Shown: positions 46,440 through 56,697, numbered from the stretch's first letter. The stretch is 64,000 bases of DNA from Bremerella cremea (GCF_003335505.1 NZ_QPEX01000045.1:124001-188000), one strand, 5' to 3'. Notes: generated by a model not told the origin, from the sequence alone. Made by a program: numbers and translations.

Positions 46440-47897
46440 GAAAATGTAACCTTCTTCCCCATGCTCGGAGATATCAAGACCACGAATTTCGCTTTCTTGG
46501 GTAACTCGCAGTCCGATAAACACATCGATCAGCTTGAGCAAGATCAAAGTGGCAACCACCGAAAAGCCAACCGTCACCAGCACGGCCACGACCTGGCCGA
46601 TCAACAGCGTCGCGCCACCACCTTCATACAGGCCGATCGGTTCGCCCCCCATGACATTGCGAGTCGCGAAAACGCCCGTCAACACGGCACCCAGCGTACC
46701 ACCGACACCATGCACGCCGAACGCGTCCAGCGAATCGTCGTAGCCCATCTTTTGCTTCATCACCGCACACGTGTAATAACACAACATGCCCGCTGCTGCC
46801 CCCATTGCCAGGGCAGGCATCGGCAACACGAAGCCAGCCGCTGGCGTAATACACACCAGCCCAGCCACCGCGCCGGAGGCACATCCCAGAACGCTAGGCT
46901 TGCCACGAAGTAGCCACTCCATAAGAGCCCAAGCCACCGCCCCGGCTGCCGCCGAGAAGTGCGTTACGGCAAAGGCATTCGCGGCGATTCCATCCGCTTT
47001 CAGGGCACTTCCGGCATTAAAACCAAACCACCCCACCCACAGCATCGCGGCCCCTAAGGTAGTATACGTCAGGTTGTGGGGACGCATGTCATCGTGGCCA
47101 TACCCCAAACGACGACCGACGAAAATCGCGCAGATTAAAGCGGAAATCCCTGAACTGATATGCACGACCGTCCCGCCAGCAAAATCCAAAGCTCCGCCTG
47201 CCAGTGAAGTAGATTGGCCGTGAGCCAAGATGCCACCATCCCATACCCAGTGACACAGGGGGCAATAAACCAGCGTGCCCCACAAGACCGAGAAAACGGC
47301 CATCGCCGAGAACTTCATCCGTTCGGCAAACGCACCGCAAATCAAGGCCGGAGTAATAATGAAGAACATCCCTTGAAACAACATGTGGGTGTACATGGGG
47401 ATCGTATCCGCCATAGGAAACTCCACCGCGTTGGTTTCGGGATTAAAGCTTGCCTGAACGTTGTTCATGAACAAGAATTCGTCGTTGCCGAAGTAAGGAT
47501 TATCGCCGCCAAACGAAAGTGAGTATCCCCACAACGCCCAAACCACGGTCATTAAGCCCATCAGGAACAAGCACTGCATCATCACGCCCAGCACGTTCTT
47601 TTTGCGGACGAGCCCGCTGTAAAACATTGCCAAGCCTGGGGCGGTCATAAAGAGGACCAGAGCGCTCGAGGTCAGCATCCAGGCGTTATCCCCGGTATCA
47701 AGTTGGGGGGGCGATTCCGATTCGATTTGCGTTTCGCCAGCAGTCAGATTGGGCAATCCATCTTCAGCAGGTGCGGCAGGGGCTACCGGTGCCGGCTCCT
47801 CATTCGAAGATTGAGCCATGGTTGCTGTAGCCAAAAGGCCAACCATGAATCCGACCACCGCGCAGACCGATAGCCTGCGGAGAATAAACGTGCGCAT
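46434..47897 (-). CDS. amt: Ammonium transporter
   Basis: 487 residues from the ATG at 47897, which has GAGGTGGAG just upstream; a start at 47918 would add seven residues. A signal-like N-terminus and a Gln/Glu/Pro-rich spacer (to about residue 58) precede eleven hydrophobic helices. Pore motifs are present: LDFAGGTVVHISSGISALI with the first pore His and DAFGVHGVGGTLGAVLTG with the second. Amt proteins conduct ammonium and are blocked by PII, encoded next. A dyad lies upstream. Confidence 0.96.
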
Positions 47898-48231
47898 GAA
47901 TCTCCACCTCAAAACCAATAAAATAATGATTTGAATAGGGAACGCGCCGCCTGATGATTTGCCTGAATCATCGCGCTATAGGACTTAAGCTGGGTTCCGC
48001 CGCCGAGCCTGGAGAGAAGGTTCAACGTTTTGCCTGATGCGAAACGGACAGCAAGCCAGTACAAAAAATAGGGGGAGGCAGGCTCCACGTAAAGTGGATA
48101 AGTCTAGTTCTCGCAACTTTTTTCGCTTCCCCCTCTATCGTTATTCTCGGACGAATGGGGGCGTTCTGCCTATAATGAAACGAAAAGCCCCGTTGTCGAC
48201 CTGCCGATTCCTTGTTTGGGAGCCCACCGCC
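47898..48231. other. Divergent promoter region between amt and the TolB-like gene
   Basis: 334 bp shared by two divergent genes. It contains the dyad at 47953-47972. I found no sigma-54 (GG-N10-GC) site upstream of amt. The plus-strand start at 48232 has GGGAG before it. Open frames reaching upstream here are probably non-coding. Confidence 0.45.
47953..47972. promoter_or_regulatory. 7-bp dyad upstream of amt
   Basis: GATGATT (47953-47959) and AATCATC (47966-47972) pair around TGCCTG. It is 56 bp upstream of the amt start. As a palindromic site in a nitrogen-related promoter it could be an operator, but no second copy or known box supports this. Confidence 0.3.
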
Positions 48232-49323
48232 ATGCCACTTCAGAGTCGTTTTGTTTCTCCTCTGCTTTGCTTACTCCTCGTTGCTGCTTGCTCAGGGTTG
48301 ACGTTAGGGCAGGAGGCTACGACCGAGAAATCGATCGAAGGGAAATACCTCTCAAACGTGCGTCAAGTCACTTCCGGGATGGTCAAAGCCGGTGAAGGCT
48401 ATTTTTCGCCAGATGGCAAGCAAATCGTTTACCAAGCCGTTCCTCCCCAATACCCGTTCTACCAGATCTACACCCAGCCACTGGAAGGTGGTAAACCGGA
48501 ACTGGTGAGCACCGGTCGTGGACGTACGACTTGTGCTTATTTCACGCCAGATGGCAAAGACATTTTGTTCTCCAGCAGCCATCTCGACCCCAACATGACA
48601 CAAACCGAGCAGGAAGAAATCGCACGGCAAGAGGAAGAACGCAAAAGTGGCCAACGCCGTCGCTATTCGTGGGACTTCGATCCTTATACCGATATCTATC
48701 TGAAAAACATGGCCACCAGCAAGCTGACGCAGCTCACGTCCGAAAAGGGCTACGATGCCGAAGGGGCGTTCTCGTACGATGGCAAGAAGATCGCCTTCTG
48801 CAGCGACCGCGATGGCGATCCTGATATTTACCTGATGGATGCCGACGGCACAAATCTCAAGCAATTGACCAACGCCAAGGGATACGATGGTGGGCCCTTC
48901 ATTTCGCCGAATGGCAAGTGGATTGTCTTCCGCAGCGACCGCAAAAAAGAAGGCTTCCTGCAAATCTATGTGGTCTCGATCGATGGCGAGAAGGAAATTG
49001 CCTTGACCGATAACGTCGGCGTCAATTGGGCTCCCTATTGGCATCCAACCAAGCCCTATATCATTTGGGCTGGGGCCGATCACTCGAAGCCAGGGCGCCC
49101 GAACTACGACTTGTGGCTGATGAAGTACGAAGAGACCGACGACACCATCAAGCCGGGCCCAGTGTGGCGTATTACGGATAGCCCCGCCGCCGACGTATTG
49201 CCGGTCTTTTCGCCAGATGGCAAACAACTAATGTGGACCAGCACCCGTACCGATGACCACAGCAGCCAACTCTTCATCGCTGACTTTACTTTCCCTGAAG
49301 ACGAATCCACGGCAGGACAATAA
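48232..49323 (+). CDS. Secreted TolB-like beta-propeller protein (WD40-like PD40)
   Basis: 363 residues from the ATG at 48232 (GGGAG about 9 nt upstream); a longer reading from 48037 lacks a signal. After the signal peptide (ending near SGLTLGQ), several PD40 repeats appear: GYFSPDGKQIVY, AYFTPDGKDILFSS, AFSYDGKKIAFCSDRDGDPD, PFISPNGKWIVFRSDR and PVFSPDGKQLMWTS. These form a propeller with six or so blades, as in TolB. It is probably periplasmic and binds a partner protein or peptide. The Nudix gene follows after 8 bp, but a functional link is not obvious. Confidence 0.88.
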   Translation: MPLQSRFVSPLLCLLLVAACSGLTLGQEATTEKSIEGKYLSNVRQVTSGMVKAGEGYFSPDGKQIVYQAVPPQYPFYQIYTQPLEGGKPELVSTGRGRTTCAYFTPDGKDILFSSSHLDPNMTQTEQEEIARQEEERKSGQRRRYSWDFDPYTDIYLKNMATSKLTQLTSEKGYDAEGAFSYDGKKIAFCSDRDGDPDIYLMDADGTNLKQLTNAKGYDGGPFISPNGKWIVFRSDRKKEGFLQIYVVSIDGEKEIALTDNVGVNWAPYWHPTKPYIIWAGADHSKPGRPNYDLWLMKYEETDDTIKPGPVWRITDSPAADVLPVFSPDGKQLMWTSTRTDDHSSQLFIADFTFPEDESTAGQ

Positions 49324-49331
49324 TTCGCATC

Positions 49332-49781
49332 ATGGCCGACACCTCACTACCCCAGACTAAAGCTTGCGGTTTTCTGATTGTAAAAGGCAATCCGATCGAG
49401 TCATTCTTGTTGATGAAACACCCCAAACGCTGGGACTTACCTAAGGGGCATGTCGACGACGGCGAATCGGAAATGGAGTGTGCCCTGCGCGAACTGGAAG
49501 AAGAAACCGGTATTCAGGCCGACGACATCACAGTCGATCCTGGCTTTCGCTTTCAGCTGCAATACGTAGTGAACTACAAGCGAAAATTCGGCGGTAGCGA
49601 TGCCCTAAAGACGGTGGTTTACTTTCTCGCTCGCCTGGAACGAGACGTCAAGTTGAACCTGACCGAGCATGGCGACTTTCAGTGGTTTCCCTGGAAACCC
49701 CCGCACAACATTCAGGAACAAACCATCAACCCGCTGTTAGCCGCCGTAGCTCAGTACTTGAGTGAAAGCTCGCAACAATAA
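49332..49781 (+). CDS. Nudix hydrolase (diadenosine tetraphosphatase-like)
   Basis: 149 residues. The Nudix box is complete: G39 to I61, with E45, R53, E54, E57 and E58 in the expected G-x5-E-x7-R-E-U-x-E-E-x-G-U spacing. The context ILMKH-PKRWDLPKGHVDDGE matches the ApaH-like bis(5'-nucleosyl)-tetraphosphatase branch. It probably hydrolyses dinucleoside polyphosphates in the cytoplasm. It starts 8 bp after the TolB-like gene, so the two are likely co-transcribed. Confidence 0.92.
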   Translation: MADTSLPQTKACGFLIVKGNPIESFLLMKHPKRWDLPKGHVDDGESEMECALRELEEETGIQADDITVDPGFRFQLQYVVNYKRKFGGSDALKTVVYFLARLERDVKLNLTEHGDFQWFPWKPPHNIQEQTINPLLAAVAQYLSESSQQ

Positions 49782-49812
49782 CAGGGCAGGGCAGAGCTTC
49801 ACCTGCGAAGGA

Positions 49813-51432
49813 CTACTTCGTTTCGACCACCTCGACCTCCAGATGCCCAATCACTTGGGTCACTGGTAGAAATGCCGCAAACGCGCTCGATCCTGTGAGA
49901 CTGGTTTGTGTGACCTTAATGTAGTCGACACCAATTCCCCCTTCACCACGCGTGGCGTCTAGGGGAATCCAACGATCGTGGATCCAAGCCTCGGTCCACA
50001 TGTGGTAGGCGAAACCTTGCTTGCCACCATAATCAACATACACCATTCCCATCGCGGCCCGAGCCGGTATTTTGTTCGCTCGCAGCAAGGCGATCAACAA
50101 AACGGAATGCTCAGTACAGTCGCCCACTTTCTGCTCGGCCACGGCAGCAGCAGAAAGAAAGCCTTGCGAAAAGTTTTTCTGCTGAATCGTTTGATGGACG
50201 AATTTCTCTAGGGCGACGGCTTTCTGCCAAACATCCTCTTCCGGCAGCGAGGCCAACTTGGCGAGCGATTGTACTGCCGGAGAATTAACCTCAATCAAGG
50301 GACTCGCGGCCAGGTCTTCCGCAGTTGGTATCGGAGCGTTTGCCAAGGCTGCGGGAAGTTTCGTATCTGGGCGAACCCGCCAGACTTCGAGATTAGCCGT
50401 GTGCTCATCGATCGGAGTTACGACCTGGTTGGTCTGCGAAGCAAAAACCTCAGCCGGATCGCTACCTTTCAGATTCAAGCGGTAAGTTAATTCAGGCATC
50501 AGGGGCACATTCACCCGTGGCATGCCTCGGACTGGCACCATCATGTCGGTGACCAAATCGAACGTTACCGGCTTACCCTTACTCAAGGCAAATTCTTTCG
50601 AACAGCGATAGGTTTCAATCTGCTGAATGGGGGAAGTCGACTTCACGATCTCGCCAGAGTCATCCATCCAGATGGTGGTGCTAAGCAGCGATTGGCCAGG
50701 AATTTGGGTGATGAGTCTTGCTTTCAGTAGCCGCACGTTCGATCCATCAAGCATTCGTACCAGTTCTTCATCCAGTACTTCCACACGCGTCATGCCTGGT
50801 TGATTAAGCGAGGGGAGCAAAATGGTCTTTTCCCTTTGCTCGCCTGACTTGAGAGGAGGATTGTGGGTTAGCAGGTAATTTGCCAGTAAGCCTCCGTATT
50901 CCGCGGACCAATTAACTCTGTCCGTCGAAACCTTCCCTCCCGCGGTCATTTCGCTCGTGATCATTAGCGACTTGCCGTCCGGGCTCACCTTACCAACAAA
51001 CCGCCTCACTGCGGTTCCTTCCTCAATCTTTGTGCTGAACTCTCTTAGCTGACCATCAAGTGTTTCGAGTGTGATATTCTCGCTGCGGATATCCAACGCC
51101 TGACCATCACGCCGCAGCACCATTCTTTGGACCATCGTTCCGCGAACATACGAACCGTCTTCCCCCTTAAGACGCTCGAAATTCGTCATCATGAAGCCAA
51201 TCTTCTCTCCTTGATAGAAAAGAGCCCCCCATTCGGCGTGGGGTGAATTGATTTGCTCGACGTCATCTTTGAATTTCAGGGCCGGACTAGGCACCACCGG
51301 GGCTGACGTAGCATTCTGTTTTGAATTCGTGGAATTTCCTCGCGGAGCACTATCGCAACCGGCAAGACCAGCCCCAGCGACCCCAAGTAGTAAAATCCAT
51401 GCGAAATGGCGGCGAAGAGAGAGCATGGCCAT
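49813..51432 (-). CDS. Transglutaminase-like lipoprotein
   Basis: 539 residues from the ATG at 51432; a second ATG at 51426 is equally good, and a much longer reading adds no signal. A lipobox (LAGC) ends the signal peptide. The C-terminal half holds a transglutaminase-like core: VGDCTEHSVLLIALLRANKIPAR has the Cys, AYHMWTEAWIHDRWIPLDAT the His and Asp. The N-terminal half is beta-rich. Such proteins may cleave or crosslink envelope peptides; the substrate is unknown. It converges with the Nudix gene. Confidence 0.85.
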   Translation of the reverse strand: MAMLSLRRHFAWILLLGVAGAGLAGCDSAPRGNSTNSKQNATSAPVVPSPALKFKDDVEQINSPHAEWGALFYQGEKIGFMMTNFERLKGEDGSYVRGTMVQRMVLRRDGQALDIRSENITLETLDGQLREFSTKIEEGTAVRRFVGKVSPDGKSLMITSEMTAGGKVSTDRVNWSAEYGGLLANYLLTHNPPLKSGEQREKTILLPSLNQPGMTRVEVLDEELVRMLDGSNVRLLKARLITQIPGQSLLSTTIWMDDSGEIVKSTSPIQQIETYRCSKEFALSKGKPVTFDLVTDMMVPVRGMPRVNVPLMPELTYRLNLKGSDPAEVFASQTNQVVTPIDEHTANLEVWRVRPDTKLPAALANAPIPTAEDLAASPLIEVNSPAVQSLAKLASLPEEDVWQKAVALEKFVHQTIQQKNFSQGFLSAAAVAEQKVGDCTEHSVLLIALLRANKIPARAAMGMVYVDYGGKQGFAYHMWTEAWIHDRWIPLDATRGEGGIGVDYIKVTQTSLTGSSAFAAFLPVTQVIGHLEVEVVETK

Positions 51433-51913
51433 CCGGGGGAGAAAACCAAGAAACAAGAATGGGAACTTTCTCTCAAAGTATACCAAACCGGACGAACGTT
51501 TCTTCCTTGATTCATCGCAGGGCAATTGGTGATTCGTTAACGCAACATGCGTGGTGAAATCTAACGGTTATATCGGTCAACCCGCCATTCTGTTGCGTTC
51601 CATAGCACTCGATTTGTGCCCGCAAGCGTCAAAGAACTTGGATCTCTTGTTTTGAAAAATTGTTCCGTAAGACAAGGTGCTAACACGTTTTAGAGAGCTA
51701 TGTTTTTAATAGATTCGCGTGAGTTGGCTCTCTTGTTTCGGCCTTCCGGTCAAAAAGCTAGTTAGCTACCGAGGTTTCCGCCACAGATTGCGGCAAACAC
51801 AACCGCACAGCGAATTATTCAACCTAGGATTCAAAAAGAAAAAAATGAACGACTTGAGCAGGGACACTGAGTGTTCCCGTTCAAGGCCAAGAAAACAGCA
51901 GCAGAGGTCACTT
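51433..51913. other. Long intergenic stretch before the hypothetical gene at 51.9 kb
   Basis: 481 bp. The frame of the next gene stays open back to 51719 but has no ribosome site or domain there, so I treat it as non-coding. The only structure is AGCTA-GT-TAGCT at 51756-51767. Both divergent promoters must be in it. Confidence 0.45.
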
Positions 51914-52606
51914 ATGGGCTTCCTTAAACGATTTTTCAAAAGCGTCTTCCACGAGAACGAACTGGCCCGTATTGGGAACAGTTTCGAACATCTCTCGGAA
52001 GAACAACTGGAAGCACACCTGGACGTTGGCAGCTACAACGGATTTGAACTGACCGAAGCCGTCCGTCCTTCCTTCGACCTGAAGGTCGTCCCCACGCAAG
52101 GCTTCCGCCGTGAAGTCTATCGTGACGAACAAACTGGAAGTAGCGTTCCTGTCTTGATGGCAAGCGCGACTCGATCCAACCTGTTCGAAACGTTTATCGA
52201 ATTGCTAGATCCCCTGGGCAACGAGGTGGATGTGGTGCTCGAGTCGAGTCACTATCAGCAGTCTCCTTCCCATTGCGACATGTATCGCGAACATATCGAT
52301 CTGCCGGTCCTCAAAAGCATTCTTTACGATTATGAAGATATGTTGCTGAACGACGGCTGCACTGGTATCGCCGTGCTGAACCCCCATCTACCGATGGAAG
52401 TTCAGTTCGACGAACATAAATTGCTGATCGTTTACGGTACCGATTTGAAGCCGTTTGAAAACGTGATGATCGACCGCGACATTTACCCAACGCCTGAGAT
52501 GCGTTTCATCACCGAGGCGGAGCATGTCCACTCGTCGCATCAACGCTATCAACAGCAACTGGATGAGCTTCGGATGCGTCTAGGAATGGACGAACATTAC
52601 GGCTAG
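51914..52606 (+). CDS. Hypothetical cytoplasmic protein
   Basis: 230 residues from the ATG at 51914, which has AGAGG 6 nt upstream. A basic N-terminal segment (GFLKRFFKSVF) might be an amphipathic helix. The rest is mixed alpha/beta with no named domain: DLKVVPTQGFRREVY, FETFIELLDPLGNEVDVVLESS and GCTGIAVLNPHLPMEVQFDEHKL. No signal peptide. I do not recognise it. A hairpin terminator follows 36 bp after the stop. Confidence 0.72.
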   Translation: MGFLKRFFKSVFHENELARIGNSFEHLSEEQLEAHLDVGSYNGFELTEAVRPSFDLKVVPTQGFRREVYRDEQTGSSVPVLMASATRSNLFETFIELLDPLGNEVDVVLESSHYQQSPSHCDMYREHIDLPVLKSILYDYEDMLLNDGCTGIAVLNPHLPMEVQFDEHKLLIVYGTDLKPFENVMIDRDIYPTPEMRFITEAEHVHSSHQRYQQQLDELRMRLGMDEHYG

Positions 52607-52641
52607 CCCTTAGGAATGCGAAAAAACCACCAGAAAACAGT

Positions 52642-52678
52642 TCAGGCCGAGTCCTCTGGGTTTGCGGCCTGATTGTTT
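52642..52678 (+). terminator. Terminator-like hairpin
   Basis: TCAGGCCG (52642-52649) pairs perfectly with CGGCCTGA (52665-52672) around a 15-nt loop, followed by TTGTTT. It is 36 bp past the stop of the hypothetical gene. Confidence 0.6.
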
Positions 52679-52767
52679 GCTAGCAGCGGTCAGATTGCCC
52701 TTGCTTGGAATACCCAGATCCGTCAAACTCCGCCACCCAATTTTCTGGTAAGCGGGAGTTGAAGATC

Positions 52768-53415
52768 TTGGCGAGGTGGTTACCTCAATTCGGTTTGGTT
52801 CTAGTCGTTTGCTGCCTTGGTTGCAGCAGCGTTGTGCCGTTGTTGCATCATACTGGCAGTGCGCCTCGCCAGATGGTCGATAATCCACACTTCGTCCCGA
52901 TCAAGAACTACGACTTGATGTGGGAACAGATTGTCGATGCGGTGGACGACCACTTTAAAATTCGGCGCGAACAACGCGTCCGAGTTGTCGCCGGACAACT
53001 AACCGATGGGCGCCTGGAAACGTACCCACGCATCGGCAGCACCATTCTGGAACCGTGGCACACCGATTCGACTCGTGGTTACGAGAAACTGGAAAGCACC
53101 CTCCAAACCATTCGCCGACGCTGCATCGTCCGCGTAACACCGGAACCAGAAGGGTTCTTTATCGGTGTTGAAGTTTACAAAGAAATGGAAGACGTCACGG
53201 GGCCATCCGATGTGGACATGGCCCTGGATGGTGCCCGCTTCGACGGCACTTTGCGTAGCGGCATGGAACAACCAGAACTCGGCCCAGAAATCGAGGGCTG
53301 GATTCCCCTTTGCCGCGACGTGCTGCTAGAACAGCGTATCTTGCAAGATATTCTCGCTCGGCTTAACGGCATCGAGGACGAACAACCCTCGAAACCGTTC
53401 GGTTTGCTGCAATAA
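52768..53415 (+). CDS. Lipoprotein, unknown function
   Basis: 215 residues from a TTG at 52768, chosen because GGGAG lies 9 nt upstream and the protein then opens with a tidy signal peptide ending in the lipobox CLGC. A start at 52705 is also in frame but gives a clumsy leader. The mature part begins SSVVPLLHHTG and continues with YDLMWEQIVDAVDDHFKIRRE and a segment RCIVRVTPEPEGFFIGVEVYKEM, an alpha/beta pattern I do not recognise. The last residues are polar. It converges with the aminotransferase gene. Confidence 0.68.
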   Translation: MARWLPQFGLVLVVCCLGCSSVVPLLHHTGSAPRQMVDNPHFVPIKNYDLMWEQIVDAVDDHFKIRREQRVRVVAGQLTDGRLETYPRIGSTILEPWHTDSTRGYEKLESTLQTIRRRCIVRVTPEPEGFFIGVEVYKEMEDVTGPSDVDMALDGARFDGTLRSGMEQPELGPEIEGWIPLCRDVLLEQRILQDILARLNGIEDEQPSKPFGLLQ

Positions 53416-53425
53416 CGGCGTGCGA

Positions 53426-54541
53426 TTAGCCGCCTTGCTTGGCCAGCTTGCGTAGCACTTCAATCCCGCGATCGATCGTCGCATCGGAAGCGGCGTACGA
53501 AATACGGAAATGGGTGTCTTGGCCACTGAAGATCTTGCCCGGGATTATTAGCAAGTTGTTCTCGATTGCCTTGGTAACGAACTCGCTCCCGGTTCCCCAA
53601 GGAGCCTTCGGGAAAACGTAAAAAGCCCCTTCCGGCTTGGCAATTTCGTACAGGTCGGAAAGCCCATCGATGAGCTTATCTCGCTTCACTCGATAAGCGT
53701 TGACATGCTCGGACATATCAACCTCCATCGCTGCCGCTCCGGCCCACTGCATTGGCTGAGGGGCACAAACGAAGGTGTACTGCTGCAGCTTAATCATCGT
53801 TTCGATCACCGCAGCCGGCCCATGCACATAGCCCAAACGCCAGCCTGTCATTCCGTAACTCTTTGAGAAGCCATCGATGACAATCGTGTTTTCGTTATAC
53901 GAGGCAGGCGACGCGAAACTGTCGTCGTACGTGAACAGCCGATAAATCTCGTCCGAGATAATCGCAATGTTCTTCTCTTCCGCCAGCTTGGCCAACGCGG
54001 CCACTTCTTCCTTTTTAGCGACAATCCCCGTCGGGTTACCTGGACTGTTCAGCAGAATTAGCTTTGTTTTGTCCGTAATCGCGTCGGCAACCTGGTTGAT
54101 ATCGATCTTAAAATCGGGATAGGTACCCAGCACAACCGGCTTGCCACCTACCAGCTTGACCAGCGAGCTATACATGACAAAGTACGGATCGAAGATGATG
54201 ACTTCATCCCCTGGGTTGACCATGGCCAACATCGTCAGCACTAGCCCACCACTCGTTCCGGAACAAACAAACACCTTACGATCCGGGTGACCATATTCGG
54301 CGTCGACCTGAGCTTGCAGCTTATCGCGCAAAATCGGCATACCCTGCGTCAGAGCATAGCCATTTCGCCCACCTTCAATCGCATCGATCGCGGCCTGCTT
54401 GGCTTCATCCGGCACATCAAAATCAGGCTGACCGATCGAAAGATTAATCGGATCGGTCATATTGGCCGCCAGGTCAAAAACCTTACGGATGCCACTACTG
54501 TCGAAAGAAGCCGTTCGTTCGGCTATCCAAGGATGGGTCAT
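53426..54541 (-). CDS. Class I/II pyridoxal-phosphate aminotransferase
   Basis: 371 residues of the AAT_I fold. The PLP Lys is in DGFSKSYGMTGWRLGY, with NSPGNPTGIV as the Asn-containing loop, and INLSIGQPDFDVP at the N-terminus. Sequence features fit the aspartate aminotransferase Ib-type subgroup; the exact amino-acid partner is not readable. It converges with the lipoprotein gene 10 bp away and precedes the phospholipase/DUF4332 gene by about 100 bp on the same strand. Confidence 0.9.
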   Translation of the reverse strand: MTHPWIAERTASFDSSGIRKVFDLAANMTDPINLSIGQPDFDVPDEAKQAAIDAIEGGRNGYALTQGMPILRDKLQAQVDAEYGHPDRKVFVCSGTSGGLVLTMLAMVNPGDEVIIFDPYFVMYSSLVKLVGGKPVVLGTYPDFKIDINQVADAITDKTKLILLNSPGNPTGIVAKKEEVAALAKLAEEKNIAIISDEIYRLFTYDDSFASPASYNENTIVIDGFSKSYGMTGWRLGYVHGPAAVIETMIKLQQYTFVCAPQPMQWAGAAAMEVDMSEHVNAYRVKRDKLIDGLSDLYEIAKPEGAFYVFPKAPWGTGSEFVTKAIENNLLIIPGKIFSGQDTHFRISYAASDATIDRGIEVLRKLAKQGG

Positions 54542-54639
54542 GGAAAGATACGTTCATACAAGGGGTGCGATCGAAAACCGATCTGCCAGTATTACCCAGA
54601 ACCGTTCCAGCGACAAGAGACAGAGAAAAACGCCCGGTT

Positions 54640-56562
54640 TTACGCGGCTTGCAGCCGCCGAGCCTGCCCAGCCCAGGCAATCCAGTTGGTCACCTCTTCC
54701 AAGTCAGGGGGCGAACTTCCCCGCAAAATGCGTTGTCCAGCGGACGTTTCTGCGTACTCCTCCACCTCGATCAGCAGCATCTCGGCATTTGCACGGGCGA
54801 CCGCCTCTGGACTTTCATAGCCGCAGCCGGTCAGCAACTGGGCATCGTGGCCACGCAGCATCGGAATGCGGCAAACCAACACCGCTTGGGCTTGCCACTC
54901 GGCCAAGATATCGGCATTGATTTGCTGAACCTTAATTTTGGGGGCCACCGCATCTGGATCGGCGGCAATCAATTGTGCGACCGTCCGAATCCCCACTCCA
55001 TTGAGCCGCTTGGCCGTCTTGTTACCAATGGAAGGCGCGTCTACCACCAAATCGCTGGCCTCCAGGTAAAACTTCAACGGCTTGCCTTCGACCGGCTTCT
55101 TCTCTTCGATCGCCCGACCGTCGCGAGCCGGCACTTCGTTTCGCTGTGACTTCTTCTTCTTGGCTTGGGGCAATTCTTCCTGGCGCTCCGATTCCGCCAC
55201 CTGCTCAGTGCGAGCAATTTTCAGTTTTCCTGACTTAGCAGGCTTTTCGCTCGCAGCTTCGGCCTGAAACTCATCGACCGCAGGTTCCATCTTCTTTTTG
55301 GGGGAAAGCTTCGGGCGAATCTTAACTCCCTTCGCTGGTTGAAACTCTGGTGATGAGGACTCGTGCAACGGGCCTACCTCCTCCGCCTGCGGGACTTCAC
55401 GCGACGAAACCTGCTCGACAGGCACCTCTCGGGGAAGAGTAGGGCGTTGCATCTCCGATCCGACGTCAAGTTTTTCCACTCGGCCAGGCTTGACCTTCGC
55501 GGGCTCTGAACGACGCTCGACGACACGATCGGTCTGCGTCTTTTTCGCTGGTTTTCCCGCAGAGCTAAGGCCAAGGCGGCTACGCGTGAGGCTGGCCAGA
55601 TTCACTTCCGGCAAGTTGTAACCTTCATACTGTTCGGATTGCTCGGTCTCTTCTGGCACCTGATTCTGTTCGGCCAACAGCTCGTCTCGAACCGCCCGAA
55701 CATCTTCCGGCAAGTTCCGCTCGACCTTCCCAGTCTTCTGGTACTCGCGAAACATCTGGCGAATCCGTTCGGCTTGCTCTTGGTTTTCAATCCGGTTGGT
55801 CACCCACTGAATGGGCATCTCGATGGTGGCAAGCACCGTTTCGGCCACCAACAGGACGCGTGGCAGAGCAACAGCCGCCTCGTCGAACGCTCGTTCCAGA
55901 ATGCGAGCAATACCTCCGATGGCATGCCCCAGCAAAGCCGAGACGATATCGCGGCAAACAACATCCAGCCCGCGAGGTGGATTACGCCGCCCCAGCTTGA
56001 AATTGTAATGATCGATTAGCACCTGATACTGCTGATGTGACTTCTCCGCCCCTTCACGGACCATCTGCTCCAGCCAATCGTTGCCGCTGGGAACATGAAC
56101 CCCCAGTTGCCCGCGTAAAACGGCTGTGGCACGCAGACGATCATAGCTACAGCTAATGCTCCATTCGACCGCCCGGTGGATATTGTTTTCCGCCTCGGAC
56201 TGGGCCGTATGAAAGGGCATGATCGGATCGGAGTAGTAATGACTCAATACGCCAGCGCTGTAGGCAGCATCGGACCATTTTTGATGGCGAAGCGCCTCGA
56301 CCAAAGCATCGTACCACTTGCGTGCAGCCTTCTCGGCACCTCCCCAATAGTCCTGCGAAACGTGCAGCACATGATTGCGAAAGTCCTTGAACTTCTTATC
56401 AGGGTCTTTCGAGCCCCGCAGATAGGGCTCGTAATATTTCAGAAAGAGATTCCGCCGCCGTGATGCCTCGTCGCCATGCAAATAGTTCAACGCATCCAGC
56501 GCCAGCTTATGGTGCGTACCATTGGCATGTGCAGCGTACAGAATGTCAAACAACAAATGCAT
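54640..56562 (-). CDS. Zinc-dependent phospholipase C-like / DUF4332 fusion protein
   Basis: 640 residues. Residues 1-230 carry a zinc-dependent phospholipase C/S1-P1-like helical domain with many His and Asp (HANGTHHKLALDALNYL, VLSHYYSDPIMPFHTAQS). A long low-complexity, charged and Pro-rich linker (about 290-490) follows. The C-terminal 130 residues (SIGNKTAKRLNGVGIRTVAQL onward) match DUF4332, a helix-hairpin-helix-like domain. The N-terminal domain has no signal peptide, so it may act in the cytoplasm. A DNA-binding domain joined to a phosphodiesterase-like domain is unusual; I do not know the substrate. ATG at 56562 has AAGGA upstream. Confidence 0.8.
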   Translation of the reverse strand: MHLLFDILYAAHANGTHHKLALDALNYLHGDEASRRRNLFLKYYEPYLRGSKDPDKKFKDFRNHVLHVSQDYWGGAEKAARKWYDALVEALRHQKWSDAAYSAGVLSHYYSDPIMPFHTAQSEAENNIHRAVEWSISCSYDRLRATAVLRGQLGVHVPSGNDWLEQMVREGAEKSHQQYQVLIDHYNFKLGRRNPPRGLDVVCRDIVSALLGHAIGGIARILERAFDEAAVALPRVLLVAETVLATIEMPIQWVTNRIENQEQAERIRQMFREYQKTGKVERNLPEDVRAVRDELLAEQNQVPEETEQSEQYEGYNLPEVNLASLTRSRLGLSSAGKPAKKTQTDRVVERRSEPAKVKPGRVEKLDVGSEMQRPTLPREVPVEQVSSREVPQAEEVGPLHESSSPEFQPAKGVKIRPKLSPKKKMEPAVDEFQAEAASEKPAKSGKLKIARTEQVAESERQEELPQAKKKKSQRNEVPARDGRAIEEKKPVEGKPLKFYLEASDLVVDAPSIGNKTAKRLNGVGIRTVAQLIAADPDAVAPKIKVQQINADILAEWQAQAVLVCRIPMLRGHDAQLLTGCGYESPEAVARANAEMLLIEVEEYAETSAGQRILRGSSPPDLEEVTNWIAWAGQARRLQAA

Positions 56563-56697
56563 CCGGGCATCCTTCCCGACGGAAGCTTGATCGCCTCCCG
56601 CAACCTTTCCTGGTGGGTGCTATCTAACGAACGCTTCGCATTCTAGCGAAAAACGCCCAGTTTCCCCAAGGGAGATTTGATAGCACTGCCAGCCGAA

